This document shows, in pieces, positions 1-6,271 of a DNA stretch of 17,510 nucleotides. Every line of letters starts with the position of its first letter. Position 1 is the first letter of the stretch. The notes beneath the pieces are model-generated. The model made no database searches and was not told the DNA's origin. It worked only from the letters and a program-made list of their open reading frames with translations. Origin of the DNA: an uncultured Treponema sp. (lineage in GTDB: Bacteria; Spirochaetota; Spirochaetia; Treponematales; Treponemataceae); contig CALDWC010000063.1 in NCBI GenBank assembly GCA_937923945.1, positions 1 through 17,510 of the forward strand, given 5' to 3'. A program made the position numbers and the translations under genes.

Positions 1-12
1 AGCGTTTCCTTA
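1..12 (+). mobile_element. Right end of a dispersed hairpin element (copy F, cut by window edge)
   Basis: The first bases, AGCGTTTCCTTAACGAG, match the right terminus of the complete copy ending near 12740 (GTGTTTCCTTAACGA) and of the short copy ending near 13977 (TAGCGTTTCCTCAAG). Only the terminal inverted repeat is inside the window, so its length and interior are unknown. Confidence 0.6.
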
Positions 13-322
13 ACGAGTAAATATCTTTATTAGCATATAATTTAATTGCAAGACTTTGAACATTGGTACAATAAGCAAGCAATCAATCAAAGTTTAAAAT
101 TTTCAATTTATAAAGAAACAATGATTTTTTTATTTACCACGGAGCTATTTTTAAATACAACGTACGTATTTTTAAATACATCGTACGTATTTTTGAATAC
201 AACGTACGTATTTTTGAATACATCGTAGCTATTTTTGAATAGCAAGTCTCTATTTTCAAATAGGCTGGCTTGTATTTTTAACGGAGCAGTAAATAAAGCA
301 AAAAGTAATAAAAGTGCTTACC
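13..322. other. Non-coding region downstream of the fliD operon
   Basis: Apart from the repeat array at 145-264 this AT-rich stretch holds no gene I can support. The only open frame, 46-228 on the plus strand, starts with TTG, has no ribosome site, and its second half is the translated 21-bp repeat. Confidence 0.6.
145..264. repeat. 21-bp tandem array of small palindromes
   Basis: Five full units and one partial unit follow each other with an exact 21-bp period, starting at 145, 166, 187, 208, 229 and 250. Units 2 to 4 carry GTATTTTTRAATAC joined by the palindrome-rich linker AWCGTAC; units 5 and 6 switch to CTATTTTTGAATAG and CTATTTTCAAATAG, so both outer bases of the inverted repeat change together. 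The array is enclosed by a perfect 9-bp inverted repeat (TTTATTTAC at 129-137, GTAAATAAA at 289-297) with CGGAGC beside each arm. It could be read as a TTG-started peptide with a 7-residue repeat (46-228), but no ribosome site supports this. It lies downstream of the fliD operon. Function unknown; a protein-binding array or a structured RNA end are both possible. Confidence 0.85.
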
Positions 323-913
323 TTACAGCGCCGCGAGACCCGCTCCGAGATTTTCCAAAAGCGGTGCAAGTTCATATTCGCACAAATCCGAAACCGTAAT
401 AATATCGTTATCGGCAAACGCATCCGCTATTTCTTTTAAAAATCCTGTTATCTTTTTTTGTTCTTCCAAAATACTCGAATCGCCGAGTTTCGTATTTACT
501 CCGATGTTCGAAATTATTTCAAGTCGTAAAAAATCCAAAAGTGTTTTCATCTGCTGTGAAACGCTTTCAATGAGTATCAATACGGCAGCATCGTCACCGG
601 TTTGCATTTTTACGGAAACGTCTTGGAGTGCTGCCGCAGATTCTTTAAACGCACTTCCGAGTTCACGAATATGTGCCGTTACTTCATCGCCCGATTGCGT
701 AAAAAGCCGAAGCGTTTCCTTACCGGAAATGGGTTTTGCAAAAAACGCATCCAGCTGCTCGGCGGGAATTTCTTTACCGTCGGCAATAATTTTAAAAACG
801 GTATGCCCATTTTTATTACAAAAAGTTTCAACTTCTCCGAGCAGTTCTCCGATTGTTTTTTCATGTTCGACGGTAAATTCCAAAGACTCGCCGTTTACAA
901 ATATTTGTATCAA
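323..913 (-). CDS. Uncharacterised protein coupled to FliD
   Basis: This 196-residue protein is not one I can assign to a named family. The start is a TTG at 911-913, three bases after the fliD stop. An AGGAG ribosome site about 9 bases before it lies inside the last codons of fliD, so the two genes are almost certainly translated together. The first 60 residues look like a small beta-rich fold (MIQIFVNGESLEF..., then a charged segment), and the rest looks alpha-helical and acidic, with no signal peptide or membrane segment, so it should be cytoplasmic. In other bacteria fliD is followed by small export chaperones (FliS, FliT). A chaperone or filament-assembly role is therefore a reasonable inference from context only; I see no clear FliS or FliT signature. 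Confidence 0.85.
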   Translation of the reverse strand: MIQIFVNGESLEFTVEHEKTIGELLGEVETFCNKNGHTVFKIIADGKEIPAEQLDAFFAKPISGKETLRLFTQSGDEVTAHIRELGSAFKESAAALQDVSVKMQTGDDAAVLILIESVSQQMKTLLDFLRLEIISNIGVNTKLGDSSILEEQKKITGFLKEIADAFADNDIITVSDLCEYELAPLLENLGAGLAAL

Positions 914-916
914 GTG

Positions 917-2950
917 TTATTCTCCTTTTTGTTTGGAAAAACTTTTTATTTTATCGGACTGTCCCTGCATATCCTTGAGCGTGCCTTCCATTACTTTATA
1001 TTTGCGTTTCAACTCTTTTTCTTTTGCCGCAAGTTTTTTGTCGTATTCGGCGATTTTTTCGGTACTGCTCGTAATTTTGGTATTCAATGAAGTAATGCGA
1101 GTTGCAAAAATACCGCCCCGATCCGTATAGGGCGAAAGCTGCGTATACATAGTATACGCAAGTCCAGAATCAACGAGCTTATCGCCGTTTTGATCAAAAC
1201 CGAAAAACTCTTTTACATCCCTCAGATTATTTGAAATAGCTTCATCGAGTTTTTTTTCATCAATTTCGAGGTAGCCGCGAAGTCGCCCCGCTTCCAGTTC
1301 GCCGCCGCCTACGGAAGAGTTTGTCGAAATGCCGAGACTGCTTAAAAGCATAATCGCCGTTTCATCAGTGGCGCGGTAAGGAGCGGTTGCATTGAGCCGT
1401 AATTGATTTTTCAGTCCGTTCAAAGCGGAATCACCGGAAAGCAGTCCGAGTCGTTTTTCGGCGGCTTCACGTTCTTCGTCCGTCAAGTAGGTCAGTTCAT
1501 CAATAATTTCAGGGTTAATTTGTGTTAAAATATTAATTTCTGTCAGCACTTGATTATAGTTGGCGACAAACTCAATGATAGAATTTTTAATTAATTCTTT
1601 ATCGGGTTCAACATCGACTTTCGCGGTTCCTTCGGTTTTATCGTGAAGGTTTAACGTCACACCCGGAATTAAGTCGTCGATGTTGTTTGTCGGACGGCTG
1701 ATCTTGATTCCCTCAAATTCAAGCTGCGCATCGGATGCAACCGAAACCGGATTTGCCGCCGTATATTCACCTGTGGATTTTGGGTCGTAAATCCGTATAT
1801 TTGACACATCGATTTGAATATTTGGATTCGGATTATTTAACACGAGCGCTTTTACATCGCCGTATTCGGCTAAATCCACCGTTATTTTTTGCTCTCCGTC
1901 AATATTGGAGATCGGCGGCAGCGGAATCAGCACGCCGCGTGCAGATTCAAGCGAAAAAATATTGAGATTTGTTCCCTGCGGAATAGCGGAGCCGCCCGCG
2001 GGATTTTGCGAGGGCGCCGGCGTATTCGGTGCGGGAAGCGGCGGCGTTTCCGGCAATCGTCCCGCCGAAGAAGCTTCGTTCGTAACGGTAATGCCCTGAT
2101 ACGAAAGCGTGCCGAGCTTTTCAAACGTTTTTGTATCGGCAGTTGCGGGCGTACCGACAGACCCGGCATCTTGCTGACCCGGAAGCGGTGTCCCGCTCGA
2201 AACGGAGCCGGCTCCCTTATTTACGGTAATTTCCAAAATGTTACCGTCCGAGCCGCGTACCGTTTTTGAAAACACAATTTTATCCGAGGAAAGAGGCTGC
2301 ACCGAAACGGATTGCCTGTCAAAGCCGACTGCAGACCCGTCGTTTTTTTTCAAAATACCGTTTTCAAGAGCGAATGTCAACGCATCGTCTTCAAACTGCA
2401 AACGATTTGCTTCACCCAAAACTTCAGATTTAAAAAGAAGACTGGAACTGTTGCTTGCGGTTTTAATTTCGGAAACGCTTAAAATATCTTTTCCGCGTTT
2501 ATTGATAGTATCCATAAAAGCTCGATAGTTTCCACCTTTCCAGTTAAACGAAATGGTTTTATCGCCAACCATGAACGTATACGTACCGGCAGGAACTTCC
2601 ATTTTTTTATCAATCGGCTGTGAAAGAAAACTATCTGAACTTGCAATTTTATCCACTTTTATTTTAAACGATGCGTTTTCAGCCGAACGGGTTGCCGTTG
2701 CGGTAACGGCATTTTCATCGCTTGAGCCGACAATTTTTTCCGCAAAAGGATTATTAAACGAATACAGCGCATTTGAACTTTTGCGCAACGTCGACGCGAG
2801 ACGGTTTACGTTTTGCCATGCAGTCCGTTTGTCCTTGTACGTATCCAAATCTTTTTGGGCATTATCGCGGGGAACACGCTCAACTTTCATTAACGCTTCA
2901 ACGTAGTTGTCATACGTTCCCGTAACGCCCGGAATGTTCATATCCGACAT
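917..2950 (-). CDS. fliD: Flagellar filament cap / hook-associated protein 2 (FliD)
   Basis: FliD is exported and forms the cap on which flagellin subunits assemble; in spirochaetes the filament lies in the periplasm. The N-terminal region (about residues 5-105, IPGVTGTYDNYVEALMKVER, then a helix rich in K, R and N) fits the FliD N-terminal domain. The C-terminal third, with LLSGDSALNGLKNQLR and a charged coiled coil at about 625-670, fits the FliD C-terminal domain. The 677 residues exceed the roughly 470 of enterobacterial FliD but resemble treponemal forms. A proline-rich linker occupies about residues 299-318 and coincides with a locally GC-rich stretch. The start is ATG at 2948-2950 with GGAG 8 bases upstream. 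It has its own promoter at 3004-3032 and shares its message with the 196-residue gene downstream. Confidence 0.95.
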   Translation of the reverse strand: MSDMNIPGVTGTYDNYVEALMKVERVPRDNAQKDLDTYKDKRTAWQNVNRLASTLRKSSNALYSFNNPFAEKIVGSSDENAVTATATRSAENASFKIKVDKIASSDSFLSQPIDKKMEVPAGTYTFMVGDKTISFNWKGGNYRAFMDTINKRGKDILSVSEIKTASNSSSLLFKSEVLGEANRLQFEDDALTFALENGILKKNDGSAVGFDRQSVSVQPLSSDKIVFSKTVRGSDGNILEITVNKGAGSVSSGTPLPGQQDAGSVGTPATADTKTFEKLGTLSYQGITVTNEASSAGRLPETPPLPAPNTPAPSQNPAGGSAIPQGTNLNIFSLESARGVLIPLPPISNIDGEQKITVDLAEYGDVKALVLNNPNPNIQIDVSNIRIYDPKSTGEYTAANPVSVASDAQLEFEGIKISRPTNNIDDLIPGVTLNLHDKTEGTAKVDVEPDKELIKNSIIEFVANYNQVLTEINILTQINPEIIDELTYLTDEEREAAEKRLGLLSGDSALNGLKNQLRLNATAPYRATDETAIMLLSSLGISTNSSVGGGELEAGRLRGYLEIDEKKLDEAISNNLRDVKEFFGFDQNGDKLVDSGLAYTMYTQLSPYTDRGGIFATRITSLNTKITSSTEKIAEYDKKLAAKEKELKRKYKVMEGTLKDMQGQSDKIKSFSKQKGE

Positions 2951-3003
2951 CGCTTACTCCGAGAATAAAAACACAACAGAGTGTAAAAATTACATTTTGT
3001 ACT

Positions 3004-3032
3004 ATTATATCTCAATTCAGTGAATGTTTCAA
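3004..3032 (-). promoter_or_regulatory. Sigma70-type promoter of fliD
   Basis: On the minus strand TTGAAA (3027-3032) and a perfect TATAAT (3004-3009) are separated by 17 bases. The site lies between the tetR stop (3037) and the fliD start (2950), so fliD can be transcribed independently of tetR. No FliA/sigma28-like sequence is evident here. Confidence 0.8.
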
Positions 3033-3036
3033 GCGC

Positions 3037-3678
3037 TCACGGTTTTTCGTTTCTGGTGGTCCAGTATTGCTTCCAACCGGCAGCGTGATACGCTCCGACG
3101 TCAAGAATATACTGCGTTGCTTCCTCTTTTTTAAGTTCATGGTCGAATATTTCTTTCATATTTGAAAATTGTGTGGAAACCATAACGTGGATAAAAAATT
3201 TCGTTTTCGCAGATACATTGATATTATTCTTTTGTACTGCGGCTAGTATTTTCGATTCAACGAGCCCGATTGAAGTATCCAAAAATTGCTCATATGAACT
3301 GCCCGATGAACAGCAAAAAACGAGTTTCATTTCCTCCCAGTGCTGATAAAAAAAATCAATGAGCTTCATAAAATGACGGCGAGAAACTTCGGCACTTATG
3401 GAAAAGTCCGCCATTTGGATTGCAACGTTACCGAATGCACTATCTTCGCTTTTATCAAGGATTGTTAAAAAAATTCGCGCTTCTTTTCTGACAATCGCTT
3501 CAAAAAGTCCGTCTTTGTTATCAAATTGATTATAAATAGCCCCCGTCGTAAGACCTGCTTTTTTTGCGATTTCCCGTACATTCGCTCCGGAAAAACCTTT
3601 TTTTAAAAATTCATATTTTGCAACCAAGAGCAATTTTGCTTTTGTATTTGCTTCTATTTGCTCGTTTATAAAGTTCAT
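3037..3678 (-). CDS. TetR/AcrR-family transcriptional regulator
   Basis: A DNA-binding repressor-type protein of 213 residues from the ATG at 3676-3678; an in-frame TTG at 3694-3696 would add six residues, and neither start has a clear ribosome site. Helix-turn-helix near the N-terminus: FSGANVREIAKKAGLTTGAI followed by YNQFDNKDGLF, the hallmark of TetR proteins. The C-terminal two thirds is a helical ligand-binding and dimerisation domain whose ligand cannot be read from sequence. It is divergent from pgsA. An inverted repeat in the shared intergenic region overlaps its own -10 box and abuts the pgsA -35, so autoregulation and control of pgsA plus the lipoprotein gene are plausible but unproven. 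Confidence 0.93.
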   Translation of the reverse strand: MNFINEQIEANTKAKLLLVAKYEFLKKGFSGANVREIAKKAGLTTGAIYNQFDNKDGLFEAIVRKEARIFLTILDKSEDSAFGNVAIQMADFSISAEVSRRHFMKLIDFFYQHWEEMKLVFCCSSGSSYEQFLDTSIGLVESKILAAVQKNNINVSAKTKFFIHVMVSTQFSNMKEIFDHELKKEEATQYILDVGAYHAAGWKQYWTTRNEKP

Positions 3679-3712
3679 ATCGCTACTCGCTGACAACTTG
3701 TTTTATAGAAAA

Positions 3713-3771
3713 AGTATAGCACAATAAAAAAATAAATACTACCGAAATGACAAAATTTTTACGAGTGCTAT
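3713..3771. promoter_or_regulatory. tetR -10 box and candidate operator
   Basis: A minus-strand -10 box TATACT (3713-3718) for tetR has only a poor -35. A perfect 7-bp inverted repeat, ATAGCAC at 3716-3722 and GTGCTAT at 3765-3771, overlaps that -10 box at one end and sits four bases before the pgsA -35 at the other. The spacing (about 49 bp centre to centre) could allow looping or two operators; chance is also possible for 7-bp arms. Confidence 0.35.
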
Positions 3772-3774
3772 GCC

Positions 3775-3802
3775 TTGACAGTTATCAAAAATTTGATACA
3801 CT
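3775..3802 (+). promoter_or_regulatory. Promoter of pgsA
   Basis: A consensus TTGACA (3775-3780) is followed after 16 bases by TACACT (3797-3802). The pgsA ATG begins at 3811, so transcription should start at or within a few bases of the start codon. Confidence 0.65.
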
Positions 3803-3810
3803 TATACAAC

Positions 3811-4395
3811 ATGAAAGTTTCAAATGCGTTAAGTGCCAGTAGAATTATTTTAGCACCGCTTTTTTTGATTGTTTTTTTCTTACCGAAATGGATTCACTGC
3901 GGTGAAAAAGTTATTATTTTAATTTTAATACCGCTTTTTATTTTTTTACAAATTACCGATTATCTTGACGGAAAAGTTGCTCGCCGCACAAACACGGTTA
4001 CCGATTTCGGCAAGCACTTTGACCCCTTTTGCGATGCACTCGCAAATCTGACGATTATGTTTTGTTTTATGTCAGAAGATTTTTTTCCGCTGATTTTATA
4101 CATGATTATTTTATACCGCGAGTTCGGCATTACTTTTTTGCGGATGCTGGCAAGTCAGCATTCGTTTTCAATTCCGGCAAAGATGGGCGGCAAAGTAAAA
4201 ACGGTTTTGTACATTTCAAGCGCGGGGTTTTCACTTTTGATAAAACTTTTGGAAATTTTTTCGCTGATTGACACTTCAACATCACAAATACTCCGAACCG
4301 TCAACTTGGTACTGTACTGCGTTGCCATTGCACTTTCCGTTATCACGTTCCTTGATTATCTGAACGGATATCGAAAACGCGTTGTCCAAAAATAA
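3811..4395 (+). CDS. pgsA: CDP-diacylglycerol-glycerol-3-phosphate 3-phosphatidyltransferase (PgsA)
   Basis: An integral membrane enzyme that makes phosphatidylglycerophosphate, the precursor of phosphatidylglycerol, from CDP-diacylglycerol and glycerol-3-phosphate. The CDP-alcohol phosphatidyltransferase motif is complete: DG at residues 53-54, AR at 57-58, then G67, D71 and D75 with the exact family spacing. Several hydrophobic segments surround it. The ATG at 3811 gives a 194-residue protein with the typical N-terminus (MKVSNALSASRIILAP); the open frame continues upstream to a TTG at 3775, but that codon lies in the promoter -35. There is no ribosome site before the ATG, consistent with a leaderless message. 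A related CDP-alcohol transferase with another acceptor cannot be fully excluded. A lipoprotein gene follows 31 bases downstream, probably in the same operon. Confidence 0.9.
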   Translation: MKVSNALSASRIILAPLFLIVFFLPKWIHCGEKVIILILIPLFIFLQITDYLDGKVARRTNTVTDFGKHFDPFCDALANLTIMFCFMSEDFFPLILYMIILYREFGITFLRMLASQHSFSIPAKMGGKVKTVLYISSAGFSLLIKLLEIFSLIDTSTSQILRTVNLVLYCVAIALSVITFLDYLNGYRKRVVQK

Positions 4396-4426
4396 TGTAT
4401 ACCGCTTTTAAAAAGAGATGTCCCGT

Positions 4427-5677
4427 ATGAAAAAAAATATTTTCTTTGTTGTGTTGTTCACTTCACTTTGCGCGCTGTCATGTAAAAATGCCGAACAACA
4501 AATTGTCATTGTATGGAGCAGCCGCCAAGAATTTGCGCGTTACTGCGAACTTTTTAATGCGTCGCAAGATAGCTACAAAATTATAACGCACTTTGTTGAA
4601 AGCCCTTCAACCGAACTTATCAATAAAAATACAAAACTTGAAAAACCCGATATTGTGGTCGGCTGCTGGTTAAAAGGAGCGGAGACCCGCAATAATTTTA
4701 TTAATCTCAATTCGCTGCTAAAAGACGAAAAAATACAACCTGAAAATTTTTATCAAGAACTTTTAGATTTGGGAAAAAATGATTCGGCACAGTTACTGCT
4801 ACCGGTGAGTTTTAATTTACCGGCAATTATTTTTAAAAAAGGTACCGTTAAACCGCCCGATGATTTTACCCTGTCGCTTGATGAAATGCAAAAATTTTCA
4901 GCTTCATACAATACCTTTGAACGGAACGGTTACACAAAAATGGGCTTTGCGCCGATTTGGAACGCAGACTTTTTGTATTTAATCTCCAAAGTGTATAATG
5001 CAAACTTTGAAGAACAGGATAATTCTTTTTCATGGAATGAAACTTCGTTGAAACTTGCAATAACCGCATTGCGGAAATTTACCACCGACACGAATACTTC
5101 AACAAAAGCGGAAACCGATTTTCAATTTAAGTACCTGTACAACAATCCCTATTCGGCAATCATCGGAGAACGCTGTCTTTTCCAATATGTGAAAAGCAAT
5201 GAACTTTTAGCACTTCATCAAGAAAAAACCTCGCTCATTGATTTCCGTTGGTTTATGTTTAATAACAAAGTACCGCTGGATGATGAAATTATCTATGCGG
5301 GGATTTTCAAACACGGAAAAAATAAAGCGGGTGCAAAAGCATTTTTAACCTTTTTATTTTCTCCCGAAACGCAAAAGATGATTCTTGCCGATACTGCCAC
5401 CACAAAACTTTCGGCGTTCGACTTCGGAATTGCGGGAGGATTTTCCAGTTTGCGTCCGATAACCGAAAGTGTTTTTCCGACTTACTATCCGCTGCTGCTC
5501 GCTCATTTACCGCAGAGCAAAAATTTTACCGCCCCGCATATTCTCCCAAGCAACTGGCTTACTATCAAAAGGGAAACCATTATTCCGTACTTGAACGCGG
5601 CAGTTGAAATCAACGTCGGTGATTCCGTTGATGCTTTTGACACGTTGGACGCTTTTATCAACACCGCAAAAAAGTAG
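4427..5677 (+). CDS. ABC-type extracellular solute-binding lipoprotein
   Basis: A 416-residue secreted lipoprotein resembling family 1 (sugar-type) solute-binding proteins. The N-terminus is a lipoprotein signal (MKKNIFFVVLFTSLCALSC) with the lipidated cysteine at residue 19; the -3 to -1 residues A-L-S fit the relaxed spirochaetal lipobox. Features of the fold are IVIVWSSRQEFARYCELFNA near the start, KPDIVVGCW in the first lobe, and KNKAGAKAFLTFLFSPETQK in the second. I prefer the ATG at 4427, since AAAAGAG is correctly spaced before it; an ATG at 4418 would add three residues. It probably shares a message with pgsA. No permease or ATPase gene is nearby, so it is an orphan receptor or uses a transporter encoded elsewhere. 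The ligand is unknown. Confidence 0.87.
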   Translation: MKKNIFFVVLFTSLCALSCKNAEQQIVIVWSSRQEFARYCELFNASQDSYKIITHFVESPSTELINKNTKLEKPDIVVGCWLKGAETRNNFINLNSLLKDEKIQPENFYQELLDLGKNDSAQLLLPVSFNLPAIIFKKGTVKPPDDFTLSLDEMQKFSASYNTFERNGYTKMGFAPIWNADFLYLISKVYNANFEEQDNSFSWNETSLKLAITALRKFTTDTNTSTKAETDFQFKYLYNNPYSAIIGERCLFQYVKSNELLALHQEKTSLIDFRWFMFNNKVPLDDEIIYAGIFKHGKNKAGAKAFLTFLFSPETQKMILADTATTKLSAFDFGIAGGFSSLRPITESVFPTYYPLLLAHLPQSKNFTAPHILPSNWLTIKRETIIPYLNAAVEINVGDSVDAFDTLDAFINTAKK

Positions 5678-5681
5678 ATTT

Positions 5682-5743
5682 TATTTTTCAAACGCGGTAT
5701 GAAAAAACAACCGATAAAAAACTTGTTTACCGCTTGAAAAATA
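5682..5743. repeat. Long inverted repeat containing a -35 box
   Basis: TATTTTTCAA (5682-5691) and GCGGTA (5694-5699) are repeated inverted as TACCGC (5728-5733) and TTGAAAAATA (5734-5743), with a 28-base centre. The right arm contains the -35 of the following promoter. It may serve as a terminator for the lipoprotein gene or as an operator; it lacks a clean U-tract. Confidence 0.5.
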
Positions 5744-5762
5744 TACATCAATTCGTTATAAT
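5734..5762 (+). promoter_or_regulatory. Promoter of the 135-aa membrane protein gene
   Basis: TTGAAA (5734-5739), a 17-base spacer and a perfect TATAAT (5757-5762) lie just upstream of the gene starting at 5786. Confidence 0.8.
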
Positions 5763-5785
5763 GCCGACCATAGTAGGGGGCACTT

Positions 5786-6193
5786 ATGAGTAGTCGTTTT
5801 GGAGTTGGAGCTGCAATTTTGCATTTAGCTCTGGCATTTTTTTTAATCGTAACCGGTATTTGGGGGATTATGGGCAGCAGTAATCTGTTCGGCGGCATCA
5901 CCGCATTCTTCAACGGTTCGCTTCGTACCGTCATCGTGATAGCACTTGCAGTTGCATCGTTAATTGCGGGCGTTCTCTTGTTTGTTGAGCTTTTTGGCGG
6001 AAACATTCCGGCAGTCGATGCAATTTTACTCGTTTTCACGATTTTATGGGCGGTGCAGTGCGTTTTGAATGTTATCGGTTCGGTCAGTTCCGCTTTTACA
6101 AACCCGAACGCCGTACTTTCGTTTTTGTACAAGCTGTCCTACGATTTACTGGTTTTAGCGGCGCTGATTATCTGCCAAAAACGTTTTAATTAG
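5786..6193 (+). CDS. Small multi-pass membrane protein of unknown function
   Basis: A 135-residue protein I do not recognise. It is almost entirely hydrophobic, with four probable membrane-spanning segments at about residues 8-30, 46-70, 76-102 and 110-131, and few charged residues apart from a short basic C-terminus (CQKRFN). The start is ATG at 5786 with a strong AGGGGG ribosome site 7-8 bases upstream. It has its own sigma70-type promoter and is followed at once by a terminator, so it is transcribed alone. There is no catalytic motif and no partner gene to suggest a role. It is convergent with asnS. Confidence 0.85.
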   Translation: MSSRFGVGAAILHLALAFFLIVTGIWGIMGSSNLFGGITAFFNGSLRTVIVIALAVASLIAGVLLFVELFGGNIPAVDAILLVFTILWAVQCVLNVIGSVSSAFTNPNAVLSFLYKLSYDLLVLAALIICQKRFN

Positions 6194-6207
6194 CGATAGA
6201 GGAATTT

Positions 6208-6230
6208 ACGCCTTATAATCGGCGTTTTTT
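6208..6230 (+). terminator. Intrinsic terminator of the 135-aa gene
   Basis: A 5-bp stem, ACGCC (6208-6212) with GGCGT (6221-6225), is followed by a run of T to 6230, about 15 bases after the stop codon. Confidence 0.65.
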
Positions 6231-6243
6231 GCCGTGACTTTTT

Positions 6244-6266
6244 CGGGTGCCTTATGGAGGCACCCG
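6244..6266. terminator. Hairpin between convergent genes
   Basis: A perfect 8-bp stem, CGGGTGCC (6244-6251) with GGCACCCG (6259-6266), lies 5 bases beyond the asnS stop. T-rich sequence (TCTTTCT) follows on the plus strand, but on the minus strand the hairpin is followed by A residues. It may terminate plus-strand read-through or protect the asnS message end. Confidence 0.5.
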
Positions 6267-6271
6267 TCTTT

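Noticed and set aside
46..228. Peptide with YVFLNTS-type repeats
   Set aside because: It has a TTG start with no ribosome site, half of it is simply the DNA repeat translated, and no known context supports it.
145..264. CRISPR array
   Set aside because: The 21-bp units are contiguous with no unique spacers, and no cas genes are in the window.
504..1130. Plus-strand open frames opposite fliD and the 196-aa gene
   Set aside because: They are antisense shadows of well-supported genes, with low-complexity composition and no ribosome sites.
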